64,000 nucleotides of DNA from Nitratireductor aestuarii. Its GTDB lineage: Bacteria > Pseudomonadota > Alphaproteobacteria > Rhizobiales > Rhizobiaceae. The notes under the pieces were generated by a model. That model had not been told where the DNA came from and did no database searches. It worked only from the letters and a program-made list of their open reading frames with translations. The translations under genes were made by a program, and so were the position numbers. The stretch covers positions 18,047 through 82,046 of the forward strand of contig NZ_BMIF01000016.1 in the NCBI RefSeq assembly GCF_014641695.1, given 5' to 3'. Below, piece by piece: positions 1 through 8,603 of this stretch. Position 1 is the stretch's first letter. Every line of letters starts with the position of its first letter.

Positions 1-1103
1 TGGATGTAGGACACCATCATGCCGCTTGCGTCGGCCACTGTCAGATAGACCGTTCCGCCAGCCGTCGGCGCACCGGCGCCGAATTCCTGCGCCCGCACCG
101 GATCGATGAGCCTGGCGCGTGACTTCAGGTAGTCCCGGTCAAGCAGCTGCTCGACGCTGACCTTCATGTAGTCGGGGTCGGAAACGTAGCGTTCCGTATC
201 CGCCATGGCGAGCTTGATCGCCTCGATCTGGTAGTGCAGGGACTGCGCATCGTCGGGTCCGAAGTCGCCCACCGGCAACTCGCCAAGAATGCCGAGCGCC
301 ATCAGCGCGACGATGCCCTGGCCGTTTGGAGGGATCTCGTGCAGGCTCACGTCGCCGAAGCCCATGGAGATGGTGCCGCACCAGTCATTCGTGTGAGCGG
401 CGAGATCTTCCGCCGTCAGTGCCGCGCCATGTGCTGCGGCAAAGGCAGCGACCTTCTGTGCGATCTCACCGCGATAGAAGGCTTCACCCTTCGTCGCTGC
501 AATAGCTTTCAAGGTTGCGGCGAGCGGCGCGTTGCGGAAAACCTCACCGGCGCGCGGCGTGCGGCCATCCCGCATGAAGGTCTCTGCAAAGCCTGGCTGC
601 TCCTTGAGCAGCGCTGCACCCTTGGCCCAAAGCTCGGAAATGACCGGAGAAACGATGAATCCATCTTCGGCGTAGCCGATTGCCGGCTGAATGAGCGTCT
701 CGAAATCCAGCTTGCCGAACTTGTTGGAGAGCTCAACCCAGGCCGACACCGCTCCCGGTACCGTGACGCTTTCCCAGCCCCGCGCCGGCATCTTGTCCTG
801 ACCGGCGAAGCGTTCCGGTGTCCAACCGGCGGGCGAACGGCCTGACGCGTTGAGGCCGTGAAGCTCGTTTCCGTCCCAGATGATCGCAAAGGCGTCGCTG
901 CCAAGGCCGTTGCCGGTTGGCTCAACGACGGTCAGAACCGCTGCGGCAGCAATGGCGGCGTCGATGGCATTGCCGCCGCGCGCGAGGACGGAAAGACCTG
1001 CCTGAGCAGCGAGCGGCTGCGAGGTCGATACGACGTTGCGGGCCATGACAGGCTTGCGCGCGGCCGGGTAGGGCAACGCATAGGAAAATTGGCTGTCAGC
1101 CAT
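1..1103 (-). CDS. gamma-glutamyltransferase family protein, 3' end cut by window
   Basis: This is the N-terminal 367 residues of a gamma-glutamyltransferase (GGT) family Ntn-hydrolase. The frame is open to the window edge, so the C-terminus lies outside. Seen: the GGT motif GGNAIDAAIAA near residues 44-54, and a GGTVYLTVAD segment whose Thr351 (codon at 51-53) matches the autocleavage and nucleophile threonine. The start is the ATG at 1103. Known: GGTs self-cleave at this Thr and hydrolyse or transfer gamma-glutamyl groups; many paralogues act on other amides. No strong signal peptide is visible. It is the last gene seen in the minus-strand run tctCBA-ggt-ggt and lies 104 bases after the other GGT. 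Inferred: it processes a gamma-glutamyl or similar amide imported by the TTT system. Confidence 0.85.
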   Translation of the reverse strand, partial: MADSQFSYALPYPAARKPVMARNVVSTSQPLAAQAGLSVLARGGNAIDAAIAAAAVLTVVEPTGNGLGSDAFAIIWDGNELHGLNASGRSPAGWTPERFAGQDKMPARGWESVTVPGAVSAWVELSNKFGKLDFETLIQPAIGYAEDGFIVSPVISELWAKGAALLKEQPGFAETFMRDGRTPRAGEVFRNAPLAATLKAIAATKGEAFYRGEIAQKVAAFAAAHGAALTAEDLAAHTNDWCGTISMGFGDVSLHEIPPNGQGIVALMALGILGELPVGDFGPDDAQSLHYQIEAIKLAMADTERYVSDPDYMKVSVEQLLDRDYLKSRARLIDPVRAQEFGAGAPTAGGTVYLTVADASGMMVSYI

Positions 1104-1120
1104 AAGAGACTCCTTGAAAC

Positions 1121-1203
1121 AGTTCCGGGGAAAGAAGGTACCGGTTTTCCGTCCGGAACTGCGAAAAAACAAACACTTGGTGAGGCGCGCTCAACGCGCG
1201 CCT
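1121..1203. terminator. two hairpins between the two GGT genes
   Basis: Just after the stop of the upstream GGT gene (minus strand) lies a perfect 8-bp stem: AGGCGCGC at 1183-1190 and GCGCGCCT at 1196-1203, with a 5-base loop. It is followed, in minus-strand direction, by a T-rich stretch at 1164-1169. A second 8-bp stem pairs 1121-1128 with 1153-1160. The spacing to the T tract is long for a classic terminator, so attenuation or mRNA processing between the two genes is as likely as full termination. Confidence 0.4.
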
Positions 1204-1207
1204 GAAA

Positions 1208-2953
1208 TCAGCATGCAAGCGCTGCTGTCGGACGACGCGGATCGCTTGCACCCTCGAGAACACCCTTGCTCTTGTCGGCAAGGATCGTACAGACGGCACC
1301 CGCAGTCCACTCCCATTCCGGCCAATCCCGAACGTCATGGCCCAGTTCCTTCAGGCGGGACGCGACGGAAGGATCGATCCGAGCCTCCAGCTTCATCATG
1401 CCGGGATCGTAGGAATGCGGTGCGGAAGAACGCGGATAGCTGAACGTCGCGAAGCGCGGTGCTTCGACAGCTTCCTGAGGCGTCATGCCGAATACATGGA
1501 TGTTGAGCAGGACCTGGAGCATTGCCTGCGGCTGCACGTCGTTGCCCGGCGAGCCGATCGGCTGCACGAAGTGATCCGGATGGTGGACGATCACCGGATT
1601 TGGCGTCAGGCGCGGACGCCGTCCTGGACCCACAACAGCCGGAGCATCGGCCTCCGTCCACGACTGGACGCCGCGGCTGGACGCGACAAAGCCAAGGCCC
1701 GGAATGATCGGCGAAGTTGACGACCCATCGCTGGGCGTTGCCGAGAACGCGTTGCCGTAGCGATCGACCGCGCAGATGTAGGACGTATCGATGTGCTCGA
1801 TGTCGTCTTCCGGCTTTGCCGGATCAGGCATCGGCGGAACGAAGCCACGCGGATCACCCGGCAGCGGCATGCCCGGCGCGGCACGTTCCATGGAGATGTT
1901 GCGGATGCGATCCTTGAAATACGCCGGGTCGAGCATCTGCTTGTAAGGAACGTCCACGAACTTGGGATCGCCCACATAGGCCTGGCGGTCGGCGTAGGAG
2001 AGCTTCAGCGCCTCGGTAATGAGATGGATGTATTCCGGCGAGTTGTGCCCGAGCGCCCCAAGGTCAAAATTGTCCAGCATACCCATGGTTTGGGCGAGGA
2101 TTGGCCCCTGGCACCATGGACCGCAGGTGTAGACGTCCATTTCGCCGAATTTAACGGGCGAAACCTGCTCGCAATCGACGTCGTAATCTTCGAGATCCGA
2201 CATGGCGAGCCAGCCGCCGTTCTCCTTGTGGTACTGGACCATCTTCGCGGCGATATCGCCACGATAGAACGCGTCGCGCGCAGCCTTCAGGCCGGCAAGG
2301 CGGTCGCCACGAGCCAGCGCCTTCTTCTCTTCGTCGATCATGTACTGGATCGAGTTGGCGAGATCGGATTGGACAAAGCGCTCGCCAACGGGCGGTACCC
2401 GGCCGCCCGGAAGGTAGATCGCGGCGTTTGTCTCATAGTTGCGATATTCATCAGCCGCATCATTGATGATGTGATGCATCAGCCCCGGCATGGGGAAGCC
2501 GTCGCGGGCAAAGCGCAGCGCCGCGCTTGCCACTTCGCCGTAGGTCATCGTGCCGAAGCGGGCGAGAGCCGCGATCCACGATGCAGGCGCTGCCGGAATG
2601 ACGGTGCGCAGGATGCCACGCGGAATGCGACCCTCGTATTTGGTGCGGAACAACTCGACATCGGTTGCAGCGGGCCAATGGCCGACGCCGGCAAAGGTCC
2701 ATGTCTGGCCGGTCTCGGCGATGCGCACCATGATCGGGGCGACGCCGCCGAAGCCGACATATTCGCTCTGCACCACGCCGAGCGCGATGCCGCCCGCAAC
2801 GCCCGCATCGATGGCGTTGCCGCCTGCTTCCAGAACCTGGAATGCGGCCTGCGCCGCCAGATAGTGTCCAGCTGCCACCGCATGGGTGTGCCCCATGACC
2901 CTGGCGCGGAAGGGCGCGGTTGAAGGGCGATACGAACCGGTTTTCTGTTCCAC
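1208..2953 (-). CDS. gamma-glutamyltransferase family protein
   Basis: This is a 581-residue GGT-family Ntn-hydrolase, close to the usual family length. Seen: the LEAGGNAIDAGVAGG motif near residues 41-55, and HIDTSYICAVDRYGNAF near 388-404, whose Thr390 aligns with the catalytic and autocleavage threonine. The start is GTG (2951-2953), preceded on the minus strand by a strong GGAGGT ribosome site. It has no clear signal peptide, which suggests a cytoplasmic enzyme unlike periplasmic Ggt of enterics. It follows tctA by 72 bases and precedes a second GGT. Inferred: cleavage of a gamma-glutamyl or related amide taken up by the neighbouring TctCBA system. The exact substrate cannot be read from the sequence. 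Confidence 0.88.
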   Translation of the reverse strand: MEQKTGSYRPSTAPFRARVMGHTHAVAAGHYLAAQAAFQVLEAGGNAIDAGVAGGIALGVVQSEYVGFGGVAPIMVRIAETGQTWTFAGVGHWPAATDVELFRTKYEGRIPRGILRTVIPAAPASWIAALARFGTMTYGEVASAALRFARDGFPMPGLMHHIINDAADEYRNYETNAAIYLPGGRVPPVGERFVQSDLANSIQYMIDEEKKALARGDRLAGLKAARDAFYRGDIAAKMVQYHKENGGWLAMSDLEDYDVDCEQVSPVKFGEMDVYTCGPWCQGPILAQTMGMLDNFDLGALGHNSPEYIHLITEALKLSYADRQAYVGDPKFVDVPYKQMLDPAYFKDRIRNISMERAAPGMPLPGDPRGFVPPMPDPAKPEDDIEHIDTSYICAVDRYGNAFSATPSDGSSTSPIIPGLGFVASSRGVQSWTEADAPAVVGPGRRPRLTPNPVIVHHPDHFVQPIGSPGNDVQPQAMLQVLLNIHVFGMTPQEAVEAPRFATFSYPRSSAPHSYDPGMMKLEARIDPSVASRLKELGHDVRDWPEWEWTAGAVCTILADKSKGVLEGASDPRRPTAALAC

Positions 2954-3000
2954 CTGTTACCTCCGACGACTCGGCAGCTGTTTCTAGGGATTTGTGGGCC

Positions 3001-3018
3001 GGCGCGCCGGAGCGCGCC
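3001..3018. other. intercistronic hairpin downstream of tctA
   Basis: A 7-bp GC-only stem (GGCGCGC / GCGCGCC, loop CGGA) sits 8 bases beyond the tctA stop on the minus strand. No T run follows, so it is more likely an mRNA-stabilising or attenuating structure than a full terminator. The GGT genes downstream may be expressed at a different level from the transporter. Confidence 0.35.
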
Positions 3019-3025
3019 AGTCTTG

Positions 3026-4546
3026 TCAGTCTTCGATCTCGAAGGATGCCATCTTGCGCGACATGTCCTTCTTCACGAAGCGCATGACGAGCACGATGAT
3101 CAGGACGGTGATGGTTACGCCCCAAATCGCACCGGCAATCGGGCGCTCGATGAAGTAGGTGAGATGCCCGCGAGAGAGGTAAAGTCCCTGCCGCATGTGC
3201 TTCTCGATCTCAGGTCCAAGGATCAATCCGAGGATCAGGGGCGAGAGGCTGAACCCGAGCTTGTGGAAGAAGTATCCAAAGCCCGAAGCCGCTGCCAGCA
3301 CGTAGACATCCATCATGTTGCCGCGGACGCTATAGGTGCCGAGCGTCGCGATCACCAGCACGAAGGCTCCGAGCAACCATGACGGCACGCGCAGCATGGA
3401 AACCCAAACGCCGATCATCGGGATGTTCAGCACCAAGAGCATGATGTTGCCGACGAACATCGATGCAATCACGCCCCAGAAGATGTCGGGATGCTTGGTC
3501 GGGAGCAGGGGACCAGGCTGGATGCCATGGATCATCAGGGCTGCCAGGATGAGCGCCAGCGTGGCCGAGAACGGAAGTCCCAGCGCCAGGACAGGGATCA
3601 TGCCGGAGGTAGCAGCGGCGTTGTTCGCCGCTTCGGGACCGGCGACGCCCTCGATGGCGCCTTTGCCCATTTCCGCGCGACCCTTCGCAACCTTCTTCTC
3701 AAGCTGGTAGGAGGTGAAGGACGAGAGAGCGGCAGACGGGCCGGGCAGTAGGCCAAACACGAAACCGACCAGCGAGCCGCGTCCCCACGGACCCCAGGAG
3801 CGTCGCCATTCGTCGCGGCTCGGCAGCATGTCACGCACGCGGATGCGCATGACCTTGGGCAGCGACTCTTTCGCTTCGATCGTCCGTAGGATTTCGGCAA
3901 TGCCGAAGAGGCCGATGGCAATGGCGGTCAGCTCAAGGCCAGCGATCAGCGGAAAATAGCCGAAGGTGAAGCGCGGGACGGAGCTTACCGCTTCCTGGCC
4001 TACCGTACCGGCTATGATGCCGATCATCAGTGGAAACAGGTTGCTCACCAGATTGCCGCCGGAAACGCGCGACAGCAGGATCAGGCCGCAGGTCATGACC
4101 GCGAAAAATTCGGCCGGTCCGAACTTGAGGCCGAAGCGGGCAAGCCATGGCGAGAAGAAGATCAGGAGCACCAGCGAAATGAACGCGGCTATGGCCGAGC
4201 CTATCGCCATGATGAACAGCGTTGGAGCTGCTCTGCCTTTCTGGGCCAGCGGATAGCCGTCCAGCGTCGTGACCACGGAAGCGGTCTCTCCGGGCACATT
4301 GAGGAGGACGGACGTCGTCGATCCTCCATACATGCCGCCGTAATAGATGCCTGCGATCATGATGATCGCTGCCGTTGGTTCCATGGAGTAGGTGAAGGGG
4401 AGGATGAGCGCAGCGCCACCCAACGGCCCGAGGCCGGGAAGAACACCCACGGCGGTGCCGAGTGCGGCTCCGATCAGAGCTGCCAGGAGGTTCTGCGGAA
4501 GCAGGGCGACTTCAAATCCCTGTAGCAGGTTCCACAATAGGTCCAT
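3026..4546 (-). CDS. tctA: tripartite tricarboxylate transporter large permease (TctA family)
   Basis: This is a 506-residue polytopic inner-membrane protein and the large membrane subunit of a TTT importer. Seen: many hydrophobic helices and the family signature around residues 34-90 (GLGPLGGAALILPFTYSMEP and YGGMYGGSTTSVLLNVPGE), plus GLLPGPSAAL and GPEAANNAAA segments typical of TctA. The start ATG lies one base after the tctB stop, so translation is probably coupled. Known: TctA with TctB moves a carboxylate delivered by the periplasmic TctC, driven by an ion gradient. The downstream GGT genes suggest an amide or peptide-like carboxylate rather than citrate. Confidence 0.93.
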   Translation of the reverse strand: MDLLWNLLQGFEVALLPQNLLAALIGAALGTAVGVLPGLGPLGGAALILPFTYSMEPTAAIIMIAGIYYGGMYGGSTTSVLLNVPGETASVVTTLDGYPLAQKGRAAPTLFIMAIGSAIAAFISLVLLIFFSPWLARFGLKFGPAEFFAVMTCGLILLSRVSGGNLVSNLFPLMIGIIAGTVGQEAVSSVPRFTFGYFPLIAGLELTAIAIGLFGIAEILRTIEAKESLPKVMRIRVRDMLPSRDEWRRSWGPWGRGSLVGFVFGLLPGPSAALSSFTSYQLEKKVAKGRAEMGKGAIEGVAGPEAANNAAATSGMIPVLALGLPFSATLALILAALMIHGIQPGPLLPTKHPDIFWGVIASMFVGNIMLLVLNIPMIGVWVSMLRVPSWLLGAFVLVIATLGTYSVRGNMMDVYVLAAASGFGYFFHKLGFSLSPLILGLILGPEIEKHMRQGLYLSRGHLTYFIERPIAGAIWGVTITVLIIVLVMRFVKKDMSRKMASFEIED

Positions 4547-4547
4547 T

Positions 4548-5042
4548 TCAGCTCCATATTCCCATCGGCAGGCGGACGTTCAGGAGAACGACAAAGGCCA
4601 CCCACATCAGGCACGTCGTACCCAGGCCGCACAGGATCGCCTTCAGCCACGAGATTTCACCGACGATGCGCGTGAACAGGGTCACCAGTGCGAAGGTCGC
4701 GAGCGGAAAGCCGATCACATTGAACAGGACCGCATAGAGAACGAAGCAGCCATAGATGGTGACGAGCCGCTTACGATCTTCGCCCTGCGGGAAGCTAGCC
4801 TTGCCGGCATCCTTGGTCAGGAGAGCGTCGGCGATTACGCCAGCACTCACCAGCGCAAAGATCACGCCGACGACAAGGGGGAAGATCCCCGGTCCGGGCG
4901 CGTTGAGGCGCCCGATATCCAGGTTTCTTCCCTCGATGAGGTAAAGTATCGCGAAGAGTAGCCCGAGGGCACCGGCCACTGCTCGGCCGATGCGCCACGT
5001 GCGAATGCTCTCAGAGGAAGCATTACTTCCCATAAATCTCAC
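4548..5042 (-). CDS. tctB: tripartite tricarboxylate transporter small permease (TctB family)
   Basis: This small membrane subunit of the TTT importer has up to 164 residues. Seen: about four hydrophobic segments, with the typical TctB layout of two N-terminal helices, a charged loop and two C-terminal helices. The reading frame overlaps the end of tctC. The ATG at 5042 gives a 20-base overlap and the in-frame ATG at 5033 an 11-base overlap; I cannot decide between them. TctB subunits are poorly conserved, so the call rests on size, hydropathy and its place between tctC and tctA. Confidence 0.88.
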   Translation of the reverse strand: MRFMGSNASSESIRTWRIGRAVAGALGLLFAILYLIEGRNLDIGRLNAPGPGIFPLVVGVIFALVSAGVIADALLTKDAGKASFPQGEDRKRLVTIYGCFVLYAVLFNVIGFPLATFALVTLFTRIVGEISWLKAILCGLGTTCLMWVAFVVLLNVRLPMGIWS

Positions 5043-6006
5043 CGAAGTTCGCGTAATCCTTCAGAAGCTGCTGGTGGTAAGCTTCTGCGCCGGTCGGCTC
5101 GATGATGTAGCTGTCGGAAATCAGCATGTTCTTGAAGTCTTCGTCTTCCAGGATCTGGAAGTGAGCCTTCTCGAGAACGACAACGATTTCAGCAGGCATG
5201 CCCTTCGGGCCGACGATGCCTGAGGAGTCCGGCAGGAACTTCATGCCCGGGTAGCTCTGCGGATTGACGACCTCGAAGCCGTCGATCTCCTTCTCGGAAG
5301 ATTCTGCGATGACAGCGAGCGGGCGCAGGTCGCCGGACTCAATCTGGCCGCGAACGCTTGATGCGTTGACGGCAACAGCGTCGGTGATGCCGCCCATGAC
5401 GGATACGACAGCCTCGGCGCCACCACCGGAGAAGGGAACGATGTTGAAGTCAACGTCGGCAGCCTTCTCGAGCTGCTGGAGCTGCATGTCCTTGACGTTG
5501 CCGGCACCGCCAACCGCGATGGAGAGTTCGCCGGGCTTGGCCTTGGCATCCTCGAAGAACTCGGCAAAGTTCTGCCACTTGGCATCAGCCTTGACCGTAA
5601 CCGTGGTTGCCTGGTGGCCGAAGCCGCCGATGGCGGTGAAATCTTCAACGTTCTTGAAGGGAAGCTGGGCGTTCTTGTGGGGAGCGATCGCGAGCGGCGA
5701 ATTGTGGCCATAGCCGATCGTGTAGCCGTCGGGTGCCGCGCCAAAGATCTCGACCGTACCGATCGTGCCGGAGCCGCCCGGAACGTTCGAGACGACCACG
5801 GTAACGTTCAGGATCTTGCTCAGAAGGCCGACGTACTTTCTGGCCAGGAGATCGCCTGAAGCACCGGGGGCGTAAGGAACGATGAAGGTGATGTCACGGC
5901 TCGGATACTTGTCCTGTGCCGAAGCACTGCCGAACATGAGAGCTGTTGCGACCGTTGCAGAGCCGAGCGCAATGGCTGCACGCCGCGTGATGGACGAAAG
6001 GGTCAT
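5023..6006 (-). CDS. tctC: TTT substrate-binding protein (TctC/Bug family)
   Basis: This is a 327-residue periplasmic solute-binding protein. Seen: a Sec signal peptide with Arg residues near position 8, a hydrophobic core and a likely AxA cleavage site near residues 28-30. The mature start has the Bug hallmark YPSRDITFIVPYAPGASGD, and SNVPGGSGTIGT follows near residue 80. The minus-strand upstream sequence carries a GGGAGAA ribosome site 8-10 bases before the ATG. It is the first gene of the tctCBA-ggt-ggt run. Known: Bug proteins bind carboxylates through water-bridged carboxylate contacts. The substrate cannot be read from the sequence. Confidence 0.93.
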   Translation of the reverse strand: MTLSSITRRAAIALGSATVATALMFGSASAQDKYPSRDITFIVPYAPGASGDLLARKYVGLLSKILNVTVVVSNVPGGSGTIGTVEIFGAAPDGYTIGYGHNSPLAIAPHKNAQLPFKNVEDFTAIGGFGHQATTVTVKADAKWQNFAEFFEDAKAKPGELSIAVGGAGNVKDMQLQQLEKAADVDFNIVPFSGGGAEAVVSVMGGITDAVAVNASSVRGQIESGDLRPLAVIAESSEKEIDGFEVVNPQSYPGMKFLPDSSGIVGPKGMPAEIVVVLEKAHFQILEDEDFKNMLISDSYIIEPTGAEAYHQQLLKDYANFGEIYGK

Positions 6007-6487
6007 CTTTATTTCTCCCGCTTGGCCTTCGTTTCGAAGGCGTTCCCGTCTTGTGGTTGAAAAACTGAATAGCGTGAGGTCCGCCCTTTTCCGGGTTCTT
6101 GCTCCTCACAGAGAAGATTCTTGTGATCTCGTGGGCGCAACCGCGCCGATCGATACTCCTCATTAACGCTGCCATCCGGATGAACGCGCCCGCGACGCGT
6201 TTGCCGACTCGTGTTCTTCAAGCAAGAACCCTGCCATGCTCGGGCCATTGCCGCGCCTTCAGGTACTCGCTCCACGATCCCCCATCGGATGCCGTATGCT
6301 TGTCTGACAAAAAAAGAAACACAGTTTGTCGCAGCTGGCAACTACGCCTCGGTGAAAAACCGTTGGTACCGGAAAGATTTTTGATCCAGAACAAATCACA
6401 GCCTTGCAATTCCATTGTAAGACAGTCAGACTGTGGCCACGGTATAATGACACAAGCCGTTGGGAACCAAGGAATACGGAGGTTTGG
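6007..6487. other. divergent intergenic region, no gene seen
   Basis: This 481-base stretch separates the minus-strand tctC from the plus-strand oxidoreductase and must hold both promoters. Short open frames here lack recognisable protein features. It is AT-richer near 6300-6450, where a palindrome and a TATAAT box are seen (separate entry). I see no RNA gene in it. Confidence 0.6.
6422..6448 (+). promoter_or_regulatory. palindromic operator and -10 box upstream of the FAD oxidoreductase
   Basis: A perfect 6+1+6 dyad, ACAGTC-A-GACTGT, lies at 6422-6434, directly upstream of an exact TATAAT at 6443-6448, about 40 bases before the oxidoreductase start. A convincing -35 box at normal spacing is not visible, which is common for activator-dependent or non-consensus alphaproteobacterial promoters. 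Inferred: the dyad is an operator placed to block or recruit polymerase. The FCD-type GntR regulator encoded just downstream (7755-8414) is the natural candidate to bind it. Confidence 0.4.
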
Positions 6488-7648
6488 ATGAAAGTTGCGG
6501 TAGTGGGCGCTGGCGTCGTTGGCGCGACGATAGCAGCAAGGCTCGCCCGTCGTGGCGTGAGCGTCACCTTGATCGAACAGGGCAATCCGGGGTCGGGCAC
6601 GACCAGCACGTCCTATGCCTGGATCAATTCGAACGGGAAGGAGCCGCCGGCATATTTCCGCCTGAACCTCTCCGGTCTGCGCGCGCATACGCAGCTCTCC
6701 CCTCGGGATGATAGCGGCTGGATCGGTCTTGGCGGCCATGTCGAGTTCGCCGTGGACGATCACCATTTCGAAAATCTGACTGCCCGGGTGAAACGCCTCC
6801 GTTCCTGGGGATATGGGGTTAACGAACTCACCCCTGCACAGGCGAAGGAACTGCTGCCGGACGTCAAGCTGCCGGAGAACGTTCGGCTGATCGCCCACTA
6901 TACGGATGAGGGCTACGTCTATCCGGAGAAATATCTGGGCTACGTGCTGGGCGAGGCACGCGCGGCTGGCGCCGAAATTCTGACGAACACCGCTGTGGTT
7001 GGCATTCAGCAGAAGGGCGAGGGCGCTGAGCTTACGCTCTCCAACGGTGAGACGCTTGCGGTCGACAAGGTTGTTTCCGCTGCAGGCCGCTGGACGCGGT
7101 CGCTGGCGGCGCTCGCCGGCGCGAATGTGCCGGTGCTCGAATTCACCTCGCCGGGCGACATCGTTGTGGGCTACCTGGCCGTCACCAATCCGCTTCCTGT
7201 GCGTCTGTCGCGACTCATCACCAGCCCCTGGCTCAATGTTCGCCCGGCTGGCGGCGGTCGCCTGATGCTGCAGGCGCTCGATCTCGACTCGACGGCTGAC
7301 CCGCGCGATGTGCCGGCTGCCGATTCCGAGCTTGGCGCTACGTTCCTGAAGCGTCTCAGCGAGGTCATGGATGGCACGGAAGGTGCTGTCATCGAGAAGA
7401 TCATGGTGGGTCAGCGCGTAATGCCGGAAGACGGCCGCACGATCGCAGGTCCGGTTCCGGAAATGCCGTGGATGTATGTCGTCGCGACTCACTCCGGTGT
7501 GACTCTGGCGCCTTATCTCGGCGAAGCGGTTGCTGCCGAGATCCTCGGCGAGCAGCAGGAGGCCCTCGACGAGTTCCGGCTTGAGCGGTTCCTGGTCAAC
7601 CACACCTATGGAACGCCTTACGCGCCCAGAAAGCCTGGGGAGCAATAA
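6488..7648 (+). CDS. FAD-dependent amine/amino-acid oxidoreductase (DAO family)
   Basis: This is a 386-residue flavoprotein of the D-amino-acid oxidase/glycine oxidase fold. Seen: the N-terminal dinucleotide-binding motif VVGAGVVGATIA at residues 5-16, an acidic end of the second strand (LIEQGNPGSGTTS), and a C-terminal VATHSGVTLAPYLGEAVAAEI segment that closes the FAD site in this family. The start at 6488 is chosen because GGAGG at 6478-6482 lies just upstream and the Rossmann motif then begins at residue 4. Known: relatives oxidise the C-N bond of amino acids or secondary amines to imines with H2O2 or a dehydrogenase partner. It is followed 106 bases later by a GntR regulator that may control it. 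Confidence 0.9.
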   Translation: MKVAVVGAGVVGATIAARLARRGVSVTLIEQGNPGSGTTSTSYAWINSNGKEPPAYFRLNLSGLRAHTQLSPRDDSGWIGLGGHVEFAVDDHHFENLTARVKRLRSWGYGVNELTPAQAKELLPDVKLPENVRLIAHYTDEGYVYPEKYLGYVLGEARAAGAEILTNTAVVGIQQKGEGAELTLSNGETLAVDKVVSAAGRWTRSLAALAGANVPVLEFTSPGDIVVGYLAVTNPLPVRLSRLITSPWLNVRPAGGGRLMLQALDLDSTADPRDVPAADSELGATFLKRLSEVMDGTEGAVIEKIMVGQRVMPEDGRTIAGPVPEMPWMYVVATHSGVTLAPYLGEAVAAEILGEQQEALDEFRLERFLVNHTYGTPYAPRKPGEQ

Positions 7649-7754
7649 GCCCAGAAGCTGGATCTGTGGCGTTGGGCGTGGCAACACTGATATCGGTTAA
7701 GTCTTGCATGATTTCTGGTGTTGCCCCGTCCCATCGAAGCCGAATGGAGACCCG

Positions 7755-8414
7755 ATGCGCGTAAAGCGTGAAACCGTCAGCGAACAGTGCACCAAGCTGC
7801 TGCGCGACGACATCTTTAACCGCAAGCTCCTGCCGGGCACCGCAGTCACCGAGGAAGCGCTGGCCCGCGACATGGGTGTGTCGCGCGCCACGGTCCGGGA
7901 GGTTCTGAGCACGCTTACGGCGGAAGGCCTCCTCACGCGCAACCCGACCACGCGCAGCCTGCACGTCACGCGGCTTGGACCGGAGAACATCCAGGAAATC
8001 TACTGCGCACGCCGTTTCCTGGAGACGGGCGGCATCACCGCCTATGCCGACAGGGACGACTCAGCACTCCAGCCATTGATCGAGGCTACAAACCGGCTGG
8101 TTGACGCCGTGCGGGCACGCGACCATCGCGACATCGTGCAGGCCGACATCGCCTGCCATATCGAAATCGTCGGGCTCATCGGATCCGCCGAGCTGGTCGA
8201 CTTCTACAAGGGATTGCTGGCCAGGCTGCAGCTCGCCATGGCGGCAGTCGCCACCTCGCGGCAGTACAATCTTGAAGCCTTGCTCGAGGATCATGTGGAG
8301 TTGATTCGGCTGCTCGATCAGCGCAAGATCGATGAGGCGCGGGAACACGTCATCGACCGCATGAACCGCGCTGAAATGCATCTGCTTGCGGCCACAAAGA
8401 TGCCGCAACGTTGA
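7755..8414 (+). CDS. GntR-family transcriptional regulator with FCD effector domain
   Basis: This is a 219-residue regulator. Seen: an N-terminal winged helix-turn-helix (residues about 5-70) with the GntR signature LPGTAVTEEALARDMGVSRATVREVLSTL, followed by an all-helical FCD-type domain containing metal-ligand-like D and H residues (for example VQADIACHIEIV and LLEDHVELI). The start is set at 7755 because GGAGA precedes it and the extra upstream codons are not domain-like. Known: FCD regulators bind small carboxylates and usually repress the adjacent catabolic genes. Inferred targets are the oxidoreductase upstream and possibly the symporter downstream. Confidence 0.9.
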   Translation: MRVKRETVSEQCTKLLRDDIFNRKLLPGTAVTEEALARDMGVSRATVREVLSTLTAEGLLTRNPTTRSLHVTRLGPENIQEIYCARRFLETGGITAYADRDDSALQPLIEATNRLVDAVRARDHRDIVQADIACHIEIVGLIGSAELVDFYKGLLARLQLAMAAVATSRQYNLEALLEDHVELIRLLDQRKIDEAREHVIDRMNRAEMHLLAATKMPQR

Positions 8415-8603
8415 GCATAGAGGTTCATGACTAGGCAGAGGCTGCATCGGGAACGCCTCGTCGGGCAAAATGCGCTCGCTTGCGATGCGCTTAACGTGGA
8501 TAGTTTCATTCATTTGCTCCCGCCTCATTGACAGTTATGGGAACGGCGACGATGAGGGCGCCGTTGGTCCTGTTGACCCGAGAATAAAAAGGCATTCGCG
8601 CAA

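Noticed and set aside
6009..6341. Possible small gene in the 6.0-6.5 kb gap
   Set aside because: No ribosome site, no domain and Arg-rich composition; it overlaps the probable tctC promoter.
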